From NCBI GenBank assembly GCA_002179805.1, contig NAVB01001301.1, forward strand, positions 1 to 64,000: a stretch of 64,000 nucleotides of DNA, read 5' to 3'. Of this stretch, positions 44,284 through 54,807 are shown piece after piece. Made by a program: the position numbers and the translations under genes. How positions within the stretch are numbered: position 1 is the stretch's first letter; each line of letters starts with the position of its first letter. Origin of the DNA: Acanthamoeba lenticulata (Eukaryota; Discosea; Longamoebia; Acanthamoebidae). Under the pieces are notes generated by a model. The model saw nothing but the letters and a program-made list of their open reading frames with translations, had not been told where the DNA came from and searched no databases.

Positions 44284-45850
44284 TCAAGGACGGAATTCCA
44301 GGCGGACGCTGGGCGCCAGGCAGAGGGAGGCAGCGTCGATCGCCGGTGCTGACTCGATGTGCAAACGCCGCAGTGTAGGTGGCAGCCGCCAGAAAGCGGC
44401 GTCGGTGATGCGGCACTTGCGGCCGCCGCCCTTGATCTTGAGCTGCGCCAGGGCGGGCAGGTCGCCAAGCGGCCGCAGGCCGTCGTCGCCCACCTTGGGG
44501 CAAAAGGCCAGCGTGAGCGCGAGCAGCTCGACGTTATCGTTCTTGCCACCGCCGCTGCCACCGCTGCCGTCGGGCCGGTGTCGGCTGCGCAGCTCGAGGT
44601 AGGCCGACACGCCGGCCCCGGTGATGTGCGGCATATTAAACAGCGTCAGGGCCTCGAGGCGCGACGGCAGCGCCGGGATGGCAGCGTCCGTGAGCATGCC
44701 TGAGACCCGCAGTACGCGGAGCGAGGCGGGCAGGAACGCGACGACCGAGTCGTCGATCACGCAGCCGCGCACGTCCAACTCGCGTAAATCTGCGCCAACC
44801 ACACGTGTGCGTGTCAGGACCGCGGGCGCTTGTGGTGGGCTGACGGCACGCACCACGGAGGCGCGCGAGAGCGGGCGTGAGGTCGGCCAGCATGACCGCG
44901 CGGCAGTCGCGCAGGTTTAGGACCTGCAGGCCCTGCGGCACACGCTCCAGCATCTGGCCTGTGACGTTGCGGCTTCCGCTCAGATCTGCCGAGCTCATGC
45001 ATCAGTGTCATGAACGTGCGCGTGTGCATGCGTGTGCGTGCGTGTGCGTGCGTTCGTGCGCGTGTGTCGTGTGCTGGGGCGAACCAAGGACGCGAAGGTT
45101 TGTGGGAAGTTTCTCGAGGTGGGGCGGGTGGAAGGTGAGCGCCTGACACGAGCGCAGGTGGAGCTCGGTCAGGTCTGGCGGCAGCTTGGCCAGAGTCCCG
45201 CCGCGGTACGAACTCGGCGTGTCAACCCAGAGCGTCATCAACGTTGCCGGCAGCGTAGCGAGCATCGCGTCCGTCACCACCATCCCCTTTTTTTCATGTT
45301 TTAGAATAAACTTTTGTATTTTAAAATAAAGATGTAGAAATAAAAGAGGTACCTTGAGGTGAAGGGACAGGAGGTGGGGAAGACGAGCGAGAGCGGCGGG
45401 GACGGTGATCTCGGAATCGACAACGTAGTTGAGGGCCAGGTGGCGCAGGCCGCTCGGCAGGAGCGGCGAGTGGTGGGCAGAGAACTCGCCCGGAAGGCTC
45501 AAGCGTCGAAGCTCGGGCGAATGATGCTGCAAGAAGCGCAGAATGTACTCGAGCGGGTCGCGCGCGTCCATCTCACCGTGGTCGAGAGGGTGCTGGCGAC
45601 GCCGGGCGAGAAAGGCGCGCCACCAGGCGGCCCTGGACGAGTGGCCGCTTAGGTCAAGTGTGGCGAGCTGACCCCACACTATGGCGTGCAGGCGTTGGCT
45701 CGTGAGGCTGAGGCGCGCCAGGTCCTGCCACCCAGGTCCGAGGTAGGACGCCACCAAGACCCAGACCTCGGGGGGCAGCTCCAACCCTTCTGCATCATGG
45801 TTGTACTGTTGTTTTGTGCTCGTTTCCTCGTGGCTCGTGGCTTGCTCCAT
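44284..45850 (-). CDS. F-box and leucine-rich repeat protein
   Basis: Four exons: 45850-45353, 45286-45085, 44985-44854 and 44789-44284, 445 residues. An F-box-like helix bundle lies near the N-terminus (LELPPEVWVLVASYLGPGW through LTSQRLHAIVW). Leucine-rich repeats follow, of the form LRRLSLPG, LRHLALNYVV, LTELHLRSCQAL, LQVLNLRDCRAV, LRELDVRGCVI, LEALTLFNMPHITG and LALTLAFCPKVGD. F-box/LRR proteins usually act as substrate receptors in SCF ubiquitin ligases. Exon 2's acceptor follows an A-rich run rather than a pyrimidine tract, which is unusual but gives an exact frame. Confidence 0.85.
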
Positions 45851-46072
45851 GGTTTACACAAAAGAGGAGCCGCGGCAGAGGCAACAAGGGTCTTCAAGAT
45901 GGTGGAGAAGTGGACTTGCTCGTGCCACACCGACATGACGTCAGCGTTTAGGTCTTGGTTTTTTCTTTTTCGTTTCGACCCTGTTTGCCAAACAAGCAAC
46001 ATCAAAAACAAGAACTTCTTTTCCGGGATTTTCCACCAAAGCAGTTATCATTATTGCCGAGGCAGGCAGTTC

Positions 46073-47830
46073 ATGACGCGCAATAGAAAGAGGAAAAGAA
46101 CCCGAGTAAACGCACGTAGAGCTTCAGAGCAAATGCAGAGTTCGCAGTCGCAGCCGGCTACGATTGAGGAGCTAGCAGGGTGGCGCATTGCTCGTGCGTA
46201 CCGCTCCTTCTGATTGGGGACACAAGATTAACACTTCTTTGCACTTGATGTTCATGCTGGCAGTTGGGGGTTTGACTGTTGGCTGGTTGTGTGAGACCGT
46301 AAGCCTGCATACGATCCTTGCCGCTGCACAACGCAACGCGCATTACCGAGGTGCGACCACGCTAGATTAGCCAATATCTGGATTGATCTGAACCTGCCGA
46401 CGCCTACAGGCTTTGCTGCGGCGTTGGCAGGTGACGCAGCCTCAGCTGTTCAGGAGACCCGTAACATTTGGCAGCAGAAGGGCATCGTCACGTTCCTTAA
46501 GGCCCCTGTGTTTCTCCTGTTGCCTGTGGCGATCCGCGACGCCACTCACGGTACTGCCCCAAGCTGAATGGGCTTTCTGCGTGGTGCGCTAAGCTCTCTG
46601 TTTCGTGCTGCGCAGTTCTGGCCGTTCATGCATTGACTAGCCAAGTGCCCGTCTTGAACCAGAAGCCATTCAGCCTCCTTCGACTGAGCAGGTCTTAGCA
46701 TTATTATCTTGAGACAGTACGCTGAACAATTCTCAGTTTTGTCCTTTCTCTCTCTCTCTCTCTTGACAGGGATGTGTTCGCAAACGTAGTTGCCGGAGTA
46801 GCGAGCTACCCGGCCCAAGCCCTGGTCAGGAGCTCCCTACTGGGCACTCTGCCGTCCTGGTACATTTTTTTTTTTTTTTCGCTCTCTTTCTCGCCTGCGC
46901 TTGTCTCTCGGCTTGTCCTCCAGCGTAGCCGTGATCGTGCCACTAAGAAGCTGCTCTTGTTCTCGGTACGGTTCGCAGGAAGGACGGGCTGGTCAATCGG
47001 GTGCTGCTGGGCCGCCACTACTTCTACGCGGCTCTGCCCGTCAAGTTGGCCTATGACATCGTGCGTAGCCTCTGCACGTTTCTCCCGATGCGCGCATTGG
47101 CCAACGCTGCTGCGCGGTGCGGTTCAACTCGCAGATTCAGCAGCAGGTAGATAAACTGCGAGCGTTCGCGCTGCACTGGCATAAGACCACCTTCTTCCCG
47201 GACTTCCTTCCCCATGCGGATGATGCTTCTACGGCCCTGACGGGGCGACGTGTTGCTTATTTCGCCTCAACCGCCCTCGTACGGCTCATCGCTGCCGCTT
47301 TTGTTCTTTTGATGCTTCGTAGCTTTAGTCTTTGTGGCCATGATGATGGTTGTTGTATCGCGGTCGCGAATGCTGACGTGTGGAAACGGCAGGCGCACCT
47401 GGTGTCGACCTCCGTGGTGGTCAGCCTCCTTTATCCACTAGAGAACGTACGCACCCAACATACGATATGCCTATCCACCATCTCTGCGCGTTTCTCTTAT
47501 AACCTCACCGGCTTGTCGATGAGCAGGTGATGGTGAGAATGATCGGTATGCCCGACGTCTACGGTCCTCTCGGTGTGTTTGGTGTACATGATTCTCTTCC
47601 TGCCTTTTCTCCCAGTGTCTCTTGTCGGCAAGACAGCAGCATGAACCAATTGTTGTTTCTCCTTTGTGCAGACGATCAAGTCGATCTGGGCAAACGAGGG
47701 CGTGTGGGGCTTCCTGCACGGCGTCGTGCCAGGCACGCTCGCGTGGGCCTCCACGGTGCTCGAACAGATCGCCCGTGAGGCGGATGAGGGCCCCATTGAT
47801 CCCTTTATCCAGCCCAGTTCCTCCGCCTGA
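46073..47830 (+). CDS. Mitochondrial-carrier-like protein
   Basis: Nine exons: 46073-46193, 46264-46290, 46371-46550, 46790-46859, 46979-47060, 47135-47278, 47393-47446, 47527-47574 and 47672-47830; 294 residues from the ATG at 46073, or 274 from 46133. Repeated carrier-style signatures appear in pairs: ETRNIWQQKGIVTFLKAPVF and IKSIWANEGVWGFLHGVVPG match the [DE]GxxGFxxG-type motif, and VSLLYPLENVMVRM matches the Px[DE]xxxxR helix break. Sequence is divergent from ADP/ATP-type carriers and is nearer in style to SLC25A46/Ugo1-like proteins of the outer membrane; the substrate or role is unknown. Exon 2 is 27 bases. Two junctions needed care: a GTGAGA donor at 46291 avoids an implausible 20-base intron, and the acceptor at 46789 is the one that keeps the frame. 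Confidence 0.72.
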
Positions 47831-47971
47831 ACTCACACGGTGTAGTTGCTTTTCATGTGCTGAAATACCATCCCGCACGCGCGCTCTTGCCGCGTGCGTT
47901 CCATCTCGCTTTTACGGCCGTTCGTGGTTGTGTGTTGGTTTTTTATTTTGTTTGTTTGTTTGCGTGTGGAT

Positions 47972-49303
47972 TCAACCCTGCTGAGCACTCTGCTCCTCCT
48001 TCTGGCGGGCCGGGTCAGACGGGCGGTGCTGGTGCTTCTTGACTCGTGGCGGGTGCTTACGCATCCGCTGCAAAGGCTCGTACCTGCGGGAGAAGTAGTA
48101 CCGCAATCAGCCAACACAAACACAAATGCGTTCGCATCAGCCACACCGCACACGCGGGACAACACGCACCAGTGGTCCGGCATTCCGGCCAAGTTGCGGG
48201 CCTCCTTGTTGAAGGGTCCGCACACGGGGATCTGCGTTCGATGCACGATGGCCTGGAACGCCGTCTCCGGGTCCTCGTTGTCCCGCTCGCATAGGAAGCG
48301 GAACCTGTCCATTTACTTACTTGTCAATAAACACTTTACTTTTCTCTGAGGATCCCCAAGAGAAGCCTTGTACCACTTGAGGCCCTTGCGGACGTGGTCG
48401 ATCTCCTCGCGGCAGATGGTGTCCACGATGCGTCCGCTTTCCTTGTCAGCGCTCGAATAGAATCGCTGGACGAGCCGCTCCCACGAGTCCAGTCCATGCG
48501 TCTCGTGCACCAGCGCGATGATCTGCCGCGTCATTGTAGGCCGGGGTCAGCACGCCAACGTGGGGGAAGAGGGGCGGGCCCAGACGCACCGCGAGGCGCG
48601 CCTTTAGGTCATGTCCCGTCGTCTCGCCATCCTGTCCACCGAGATGGCGTAATAAGTTCATCGCGCACGTTTAGGGCGAGCGATGGCGCCCAAGCTGGAC
48701 GCACCCGCAGCAGCGAATCGTGGGCGGGAAGAGACCCGTAGTGGTAGCCCAGGGCGTCCAGCCGCGCCGACAGCAGCCCAAAGTGGCGCGCCTCGTCGCT
48801 CAGCACAGCCACCTGGCGTCACCATTTAAATTAGCATTAAACTGATTTTTAATTTGCATTTTATAAAAATTAGTAAGAAATACGAACCCAGTCGGTGTAA
48901 AAGTCATCCGGCAGGTTCTCATGCCGGAAGCGTAGGATGAGGTCCCACCCGAGGTCCACCGCGTTCAGCTCGATGTGAGCGAGCGAGTGCAGGAGGTAGA
49001 TCGGCAGCGGCACGTTCACTGTCATCATGATCATGAGCGAGTCCGCGCAATGTGAGCGCTGCGCGGGGGGATGCACGCACGCTCGCGGGCGCCGGGCATC
49101 TCGCGCTTCTCCCGAAGCTCGGGGGTCGGCGGCCGGGCCGGCTGGTCGGGCGGAGCCAAGTCGCCCAGCGCGGTGACCACGCGCGTGTGCCAGCGCTCGT
49201 GCGCCTCCCGCGTGAGCCGGACCTTTTCCTCTGGGGCGGACGACGTAAGCACCTGCCGGCCGTAGTCGCATAGGGTCGCCACCCCGCGCCTCCCTCTGCC
49301 CAT
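47972..49303 (-). CDS. DUF455 ferritin-like protein
   Basis: Seven exons: 49303-49081, 49018-48888, 48812-48705, 48631-48590, 48522-48374, 48304-48170 and 48083-47972, 299 residues. Conserved blocks of the family follow in order: APEEKVRLTREAHERW, PARPPTPELREKREMPGA, YLLHSLAHIELNAVDLGWDL, AVLSDEARHFGLLSARLDAL, YGSLPAHDSLL, VHETHGLDSW, ICREEIDHVRKGLKWFRFL, GPFNKEARNLAGM and WYEPLQRMR. The Glu and His of HIEL, DEARH and EEIDH are placed to bind a di-metal centre as in ferritin-like folds. Function is unknown; bacterial relatives are also uncharacterised. A GTACAA donor inside KW|FRFL was chosen because it restores the family's spacing; reading through it would insert extra residues. Confidence 0.88.
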
Positions 49304-49699
49304 GATGAGTTAGTTTTCTTTCGATTAGTATTTTAGTTTTGATGAAAAGAAGAGATTCTTCGGCGGTGGCACCTGGTGTAGGAGAGCAGGCCATGAAGAG
49401 GCAGAACACCACCAGCTTGGCGGAGAGCTGCTGGGCGTAGCCGACCGCAGAGGCCTCCAGCAGGCAGCATGTTGCGGCAGCAAGTCGAGAAAGTTAGTGA
49501 AGAAAATCGTTTATTTTTGCAAAGAAAAGCAAAGAAAATAAATAATCAGGCGCAGAAGTAGAAGAACGAGGAGAAGCTGAAGCGGCGAGATGTAGAACTC
49601 CTCCTCACCAAGAAGCCTCAACAGCACACCCACACAGGCGTGATTCTTCGTAGATACAAAGATGTTTTCTTATCCCCCCTCTCTCTCTCCCCTCTACGC
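49304..49699. other. Intergenic gap between DUF455 and four-TM genes
   Basis: On the minus strand, about 49470-49375 encodes a short hydrophobic string (YAQQLSAKLVVFCLFMACS), which might be a 5' exon of the DUF455 gene or chance. The plus strand is A-rich around 49500-49600. No independent gene can be supported. Confidence 0.4.
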
Positions 49700-50745
49700 T
49701 CAGTGGTAGGAGACGTAGTCGTGGTCGTGCATGAGGGGTCGCTTCTGGCCGAGCTCCTCGACCGAGGGCCCCTTGAGGATGAACACGAAGAAGGAGGCCA
49801 CGATCGACACGATGGCGCCGCCCAGCGCCAACCAGAAGCCGCTGTGAAGAGCCAACACAAAGCCCGTCAGAACACGCCACTTACGCGCTACGCGCTACAC
49901 GTGACAAGAATCAAAGCTGAAGAAGAAGTATACCTCATGGGTCCCCACTGGAAGTGGGTGCGGAAGGTGCCGACGTTGCTGCGCTCGCCGATGAAGGTGG
50001 TACACCAGTACTTCTCCTCATCAAAGACAGAGAGGCCCAGGTAGGCCTCGTCCGGGCAGTAGGACTCGTCCAGGGCGAAGCTCTCGCAGAGGCCGAAGAA
50101 GAGGAACCACGAGAGGAAGGCGCAGATGATCATGGCCAGCGACACGCCCAGCAGGACCCACTTGGTGGCCTTGTGGCCGAAGCGCGCGCGCAACAGGTTG
50201 TGGGCAAAGAGGATGGGCCCGAGCAGCACGAGGTTGAGCCCGACAGCCGCGAGGAGCAGTCCCAGCGAGGCCATCATGCGCGCCTCGACCGCACCCGTGG
50301 GGAATTCGGACCACGGCATCTTCTTCTTCGTGGTGGTGCCATTTGTCCCCGGGGCAAATGATGTTGCTGGGGTTGGCGACGCTGTCGAGGATAGAGCGCT
50401 CATGGAGGACGAATTGGTTGCAGTTGAGTTGTCAACTGCCACGGGGGAGGTGGCTGGAGAAGGGGATAGCGACGGCGTGGCGGAGGCAGCTGCAGGGGTG
50501 GGGCTGGGTCTGGGGATGGCTTGGGCATCAGTAGGTGTGATGCTAATTGTGACACCAGTCCAGTAGAAGGTGGAAATGACATTGGCAGTCTCGTTGCCGC
50601 TCCATGAGGGGTAGGGCACGTTCTCTTCGGTGATCTTGTACCACGGGAGAGCGAGTGCGAGAATGAAGAAGAGGAGGGCAAGAAGAAGTACCACGACAAG
50701 CACGCTTTGTCGTGTAATGAAGCCAGGCAGTTGCGTAGACTGCAT
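49700..50745 (-). CDS. Four-TM membrane protein with Ser/Thr/Pro-rich loop
   Basis: Two exons, 50745-49934 and 49841-49700, 317 residues. Hydrophobic segments are VLVVVLLLALLFFILALALP near the start, LGLLLAAVGLNLVLLGPILF, VLLGVSLAMIICAFLSWFLF, and GFWLALGGAIVSIVASFFVF in exon 2. The first loop (about 110 residues) is rich in Ser, Thr, Pro and Ala with NST and NGT sequons, so it is probably lumenal or extracellular and glycosylated. The topology resembles claudin/PMP22-type tetraspan proteins; no W-GLW motif is present, so membership is not claimed. The C-terminal tail is short (MHDHDYVSYH). Confidence 0.78.
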
Positions 50746-51203
50746 CTTCAGCCGATTTTATGGCGCAATGTGTGAAATTAAGTCAAATGCGAAGTAATGC
50801 AAGTGAAGTTGGTTACCCCGGGCTTTGGGCGCGCAGCAACTCCTACCGTTTGCACCAACGGAACTCGGCATTCTCATTCTCCAAATACATTCACAGTTTC
50901 TGGAATGCTTGGCATTTTGATCAAAATGCAATGAGGTATTTGTAGTTCCAAAGACCACCGACTTAGTAACGGGAGACTGGGACAGGGGCCTACACTTGCT
51001 GGGCTGGGCGAATTTTATTGGCTGCCCCAACTCCCTGTCCGGGCCAAGCTAAGACTTAGTGGAATTATATTGGCTGCCACGCTAAGGCTCGCCCAATGGA
51101 AAGAGAGTCGGTTGCTCTTGGTACTAATACTCAATCCTTTTTAGTTGTCCGTCACGGCTAAGGGAAGAAACCAACAAAGCTTTAACCCCTCGAAGGCCGG
51201 GCC
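50746..51203. promoter_or_regulatory. Divergent promoter region with CCAAT-type elements
   Basis: The 458 bases between the divergent four-TM and Kelch genes contain ATTGGCTGCC twice (ATTGG at 51017-51021 and 51069-51073) and CCAAT at 51093-51097. Two copies share the extended context TTGGCTGCC 52 bases apart. This is a plausible set of CCAAT-box elements for the Kelch gene, read from sequence alone. Confidence 0.45.
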
Positions 51204-53549
51204 ATGCTTCTGCTCGTGCTCCTCCTTTGCGCCACTGCAGAAAGTGCACAATGGACAACAGGCTCGTGGGCCACCGCCAACCTCTCCGAGCCAAGAGCCT
51301 TTCTGACGGCCACGTCGGTGGGCACCGTCGCCCTTTTTGCTGCGGGGAATGGAGGTGGTGCATATTCTCCAGTGGTTGACATCTTCAACGCCAGTGACGG
51401 CTCGTGGAGAACAGCCAAACTCTCGCAGAAGCACATCCTCGTCGCGTCAACATCTGTGCACAATCTCGCTCTCTTTGCTGGTGGCGACCGAACGACTGGG
51501 CCTTCCTCTGTGGTGGACATCTTCAACGTGACTGACGGCTCGTGGACGACAGCGTCCCTCTCTTCTGCTCGTGGTAATATCGCGGCCACCACGGTGGGCA
51601 ACATGGCTCTTTTCGGCGGAGGGCTCAACTCGGTTGGGTGGAACGTTTACCCCTACAACTACAGTGCCGTGGTGGACGTCTACCACGCCCACAACAACTC
51701 GTGGACGACAACCAAACTCAGTAAGGGGCGCGATAGGTACGCGGCCACTTCTGTGGGCGACGTCGCCTTCTTCGCTGGTGGAGTCAGTAACGACGTGACC
51801 TCTGCACTGGTGGACATCTTCAACGCGACCAACGGCACCTGGACAAAGGCCAACCTAACCCAGCCTCGCGCGCAGCTTGCCGCCACCTCCATCGGCAACC
51901 TCGCCTTCTTTGCGGGCGGGTGGAAGTGGAATAGCACAGTCTCAGCAGTGGTGGACATCTTCCATCTGACCGACGGCTCATGGACAACAGCTGCGCTCAG
52001 CGTGCCTCGCTACGGCCTCAGCGCAACGACCGTGGGCGACGTCGCCCTCTTTGCTGGCGGCTACACGGCCTCTGGTGTATACAGCAACGTGGTGGACGTT
52101 TACAACGTCACCAGCGGCTTGTGGATGACGGCCTCCCTGAGCCAGGGGCGTACGGGGTTGGCGGCCACCAGCGTGGGCAATGTGGCCCTCTTTGCGGGTG
52201 GGGAGAGGACAAAAGAAGTCTACTCGGCGGTCGTGGACATTTGCCGCTTGCCCTTCATCTCGCGCACCAACGCCTCGGGCGTGCCTGAACTTGCATTCAA
52301 CGCCACCGGCGCCAGTGTGGTGTTCACGCCGAGAGACAAGGAAGGCACCTTGCGCGACGACACGTCCGTGGCCATCGATTTTGCGGCCACCATCAGCGAA
52401 GTTGGCGGTGAAGGCTCTGTTCTTGGGATCGGCTCCATTGATCCGGGTATCTGTCTGGGCTGCCTCCTTCTGTGATCAATCACCCAGCTCTGTTGACTGG
52501 CAAGTTGGCACCTTTTTATCTGATCCTCCGATCGACACGTGGGTCAACTGGGCAGGTGTGGGCTTTTCCGCCGTGGGCTCAGGCACCAACTCCACCACAG
52601 AGTCATTCCTCTTCTCCAGCACAGTCATGAGGTTCATAAACAACCAAAGTGCCGCTGGCGGTCTGGTGCAGGTGCAGTTCGACCTCTTCCGCCAACGGAC
52701 TGTGGTGCGCATCAGCGACGACATCAGCCTCGCCGTGGAGCCCGCCTTCACCAAGTTCACTGTGCGCCTGAGCAACTGGACCTGGCACGGCGGACCCGAC
52801 AGCTCGCTCGTTCTCCGCATCAAGATCTCGCCCGCCTTTGCCAACTTCACCCAACGCACGACGACGTCGCCCCACGACAACAGAAACATCATCACGACAA
52901 CGACCTTTACGCTGGGCGGCCAGTTCAACAGTTCCACCGATGCAAGCGCAGAGCTGCGGCTGTGGAACGTGGTCCAAGTCGACGGACAGGTCTCCACCAA
53001 GGGCGTGCGATTCGACTTGGACGCGGAAACATCAGAGCTCATGATGACCTTTGCGCGGTTCAACTCCACGCTCGTCTACAGGACCCCGGTTGGTTACCAA
53101 CACCTCTCTTTCTCTCTCTCTCTCTCTCCTCCCGCACCTGGACCTGGGCCTGACTCAGCCCCAAACCTGCCCCAGACCTGGGCGTGCTGTTTGGCCGCGA
53201 GGACTCTGGTGATGATGACGATGATAATGATGGGCTTGGTGTGGGCTTCATCGTGGGCGTGTCTGTGGCGAGCGCGATGGCGCTCGTGTTCGTGGTTGGC
53301 GTGATTGTGGCTGGCGTGCTTGTCTCAACGTGGCTGCGGCGCGAGAGGGCCCGCCAGTGGCAGTTGAAGCGGAAGGTGTTGCAGGTCAACTTTTCCTACC
53401 TTGATGAGCCCGCCTCACCAAGACCCGTCGCACGCAAGCCCGCTGCTGCGGCACCCGGGTTTCCACCAAATATCTCCAAGCCAGCCAGTCAGCTGGGCGC
53501 GAAAAGGCAGCAACGGCCACGACCTGTTGATCCATCTCAGTTGATGTGA
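51204..53549 (+). CDS. Kelch-repeat type I membrane protein
   Basis: Three exons: 51204-52446, 52505-53092 and 53176-53549, 734 residues. A signal peptide (MLLLVLLLCATAESAQ) is followed by seven repeats of about 48-50 residues built on SVGNVALFAGG, SAVVDIFN and WTTASLS, a Kelch-like propeller. Many N-x-S/T sequons (NVTDGS, NATNGT) fit a secreted domain. Exons 2 and 3 give a further extracellular region with TVRLSNWTWHGG and VQVDGQVSTKGVRFDL, then a TM segment (IVGVSVASAMALVFVVGVIV) after an acidic DDDDDND stretch, a basic stop-transfer WLRRERAR and a 65-residue Pro/Ala-rich tail. It is probably a cell-surface adhesion or sensing protein. The exon 1 donor GTATCT with acceptor CAAG gives an exact frame (SIDP|VGTFLSDP). 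Confidence 0.85.
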
Positions 53550-53610
53550 TTAAAAACAAAATATTTAAAAGAATACCCACACCAAAATATGCAAATAGCA
53601 ATGCGATCAC

Positions 53611-54654
53611 TCACTCCTGCGGGCAGCCATTGCCGAGTGCCCATTGGCATACAGCTGAATGGCCATTCGTAGCTGAAAAGTGACTTGTCCGCCAATCCCA
53701 TGGGCAGCCGTTGGCGTGCAACCACTGGAGCACCTCCAGGTGGCCTGCGGCGGCCACCAGCGCACAGGTCTCTTCGTCCCACGGGCAGCCGTTTTGGCGC
53801 GCCCACCGAAGCACCGCCAATTGGCCTGCACAGGCTGCCCTGGTGCAAGTTTGTGTGTCCCACGGGCATCCATGCTGATGAGCCCACTGGAGCACCTCCA
53901 GGTGTCCTGCTTGAGCTGCCCTGGCGGATGTCCTCGTGTCCCAGGGACAGCCCTGGGCGCGTGCCCACTGGAGCACCTCCAGGTGGCCACTCTCAGCGGC
54001 CTCAAGACAAGTGTCTTCGTCCCACGGGCATCCGTTTTGATGCGCCCACTGGAGCACGGCCAGGTGGCCTCCTCGGGCAGCAAAGGAACACGTAAACTGG
54101 TCCCATGGGCAGCCGTTGGTGTAAGCCCACTGGAGTAGGGCAAGGTGGCCCCCCAGTGCCGCTCTGGCACAGACGTCTTCGTCCCACGGGCAGCCGTTGG
54201 CGTGGGCCCACTGGAGTACCTCCAGATGGCCTCCTTGGGCCGCTCCGGCGCAGGTTGCTCGGCTCCATGGGCAGCCGTTTTGGCGCGCCCACTGGAGCAA
54301 GGCCAGATGGCCTTCACTCGCTGCATTGAAGCACGTCCACAGGTCCCACGGACAGCCATTAGCTCGCGCCCACCGTAGCACCTCCAAGTGGCCTCCCTTG
54401 GCCGCCTTGGCACAGGCCGATGAGTTCCATGGGCACCCCTGGGCCCGTGCCCACTGGAGCAGCATCATGTGGCCTCCTTGGGCAGCATCTTCACACGTTG
54501 AATGTGCCCACCGGCGCACCGGCACCGTGGAGGCAGCACCAGGCACGGAGAGAACTCGCCACCAAGTTCGGCACACAGCACGGCAAGACACAAGCGAGGC
54601 GGGGCGCACGTGGCTGAGGATTAAGGCCACAAGCTCCACCATTAGATCTTCCAT
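53611..54654 (-). CDS. F-box and ankyrin-type repeat protein
   Basis: Intronless; 347 residues from the ATG at 54654, where an F-box-like helix starts (MEDLMVELVALILSHV, CRAVCRTWWRVL). The rest is about eleven tandem repeats of roughly 26-27 residues with the pattern AAxxGHLEVLQWARxNGCPWD. This variant of the ankyrin repeat, with its terminal GCPW, is common in giant-virus proteomes (Mimivirus, Pandoravirus and relatives) and in their Acanthamoeba hosts. F-box plus ankyrin suggests an SCF substrate receptor. Lack of introns contrasts with neighbours. Direction of any transfer cannot be judged from this window. Confidence 0.85.
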   Translation of the reverse strand: MEDLMVELVALILSHVRPASLVSCRAVCRTWWRVLSVPGAASTVPVRRWAHSTCEDAAQGGHMMLLQWARAQGCPWNSSACAKAAKGGHLEVLRWARANGCPWDLWTCFNAASEGHLALLQWARQNGCPWSRATCAGAAQGGHLEVLQWAHANGCPWDEDVCARAALGGHLALLQWAYTNGCPWDQFTCSFAARGGHLAVLQWAHQNGCPWDEDTCLEAAESGHLEVLQWARAQGCPWDTRTSARAAQAGHLEVLQWAHQHGCPWDTQTCTRAACAGQLAVLRWARQNGCPWDEETCALVAAAGHLEVLQWLHANGCPWDWRTSHFSATNGHSAVCQWALGNGCPQE

Positions 54655-54666
54655 CCTTGCTCTCGT

Positions 54667-54712
54667 TTTTTGCTCGTTTTTTTTTAAAAAAAAGAATAAA
54701 AACGAGCAAAAA
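54667..54712. repeat. Perfect inverted repeat, 15-base arms
   Basis: Arms at 54667-54681 (TTTTTGCTCGTTTTT) and 54698-54712 (its reverse complement) flank a 16-base AT-rich loop, just upstream of the F-box/ankyrin start codon. It could form a hairpin in DNA or RNA. It may be regulatory or a mobile-element remnant. Confidence 0.7.
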
Positions 54713-54807
54713 CTTTTTAAAAAAAGAAAATTGGTTGATGAAAACATGGTGGGTTTTTACTGGGCAAAGAACGGGCCCGAAGTGTCCATGATCAGTGAGC
54801 TTCGGGC

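Noticed and set aside
46348..46370. A 20-base intron in the carrier-like gene
   Set aside because: Joining at a GTGCGA donor would keep frame but implies an intron too short to be credible. A GTGAGA donor at 46291 gives an 80-base intron that also keeps frame.
53611..54490. Regularly spaced repeats resembling a CRISPR array
   Set aside because: The period is that of in-frame ankyrin-type repeats in a protein of a eukaryote; units diverge as coding repeats do, and there are no spacers.
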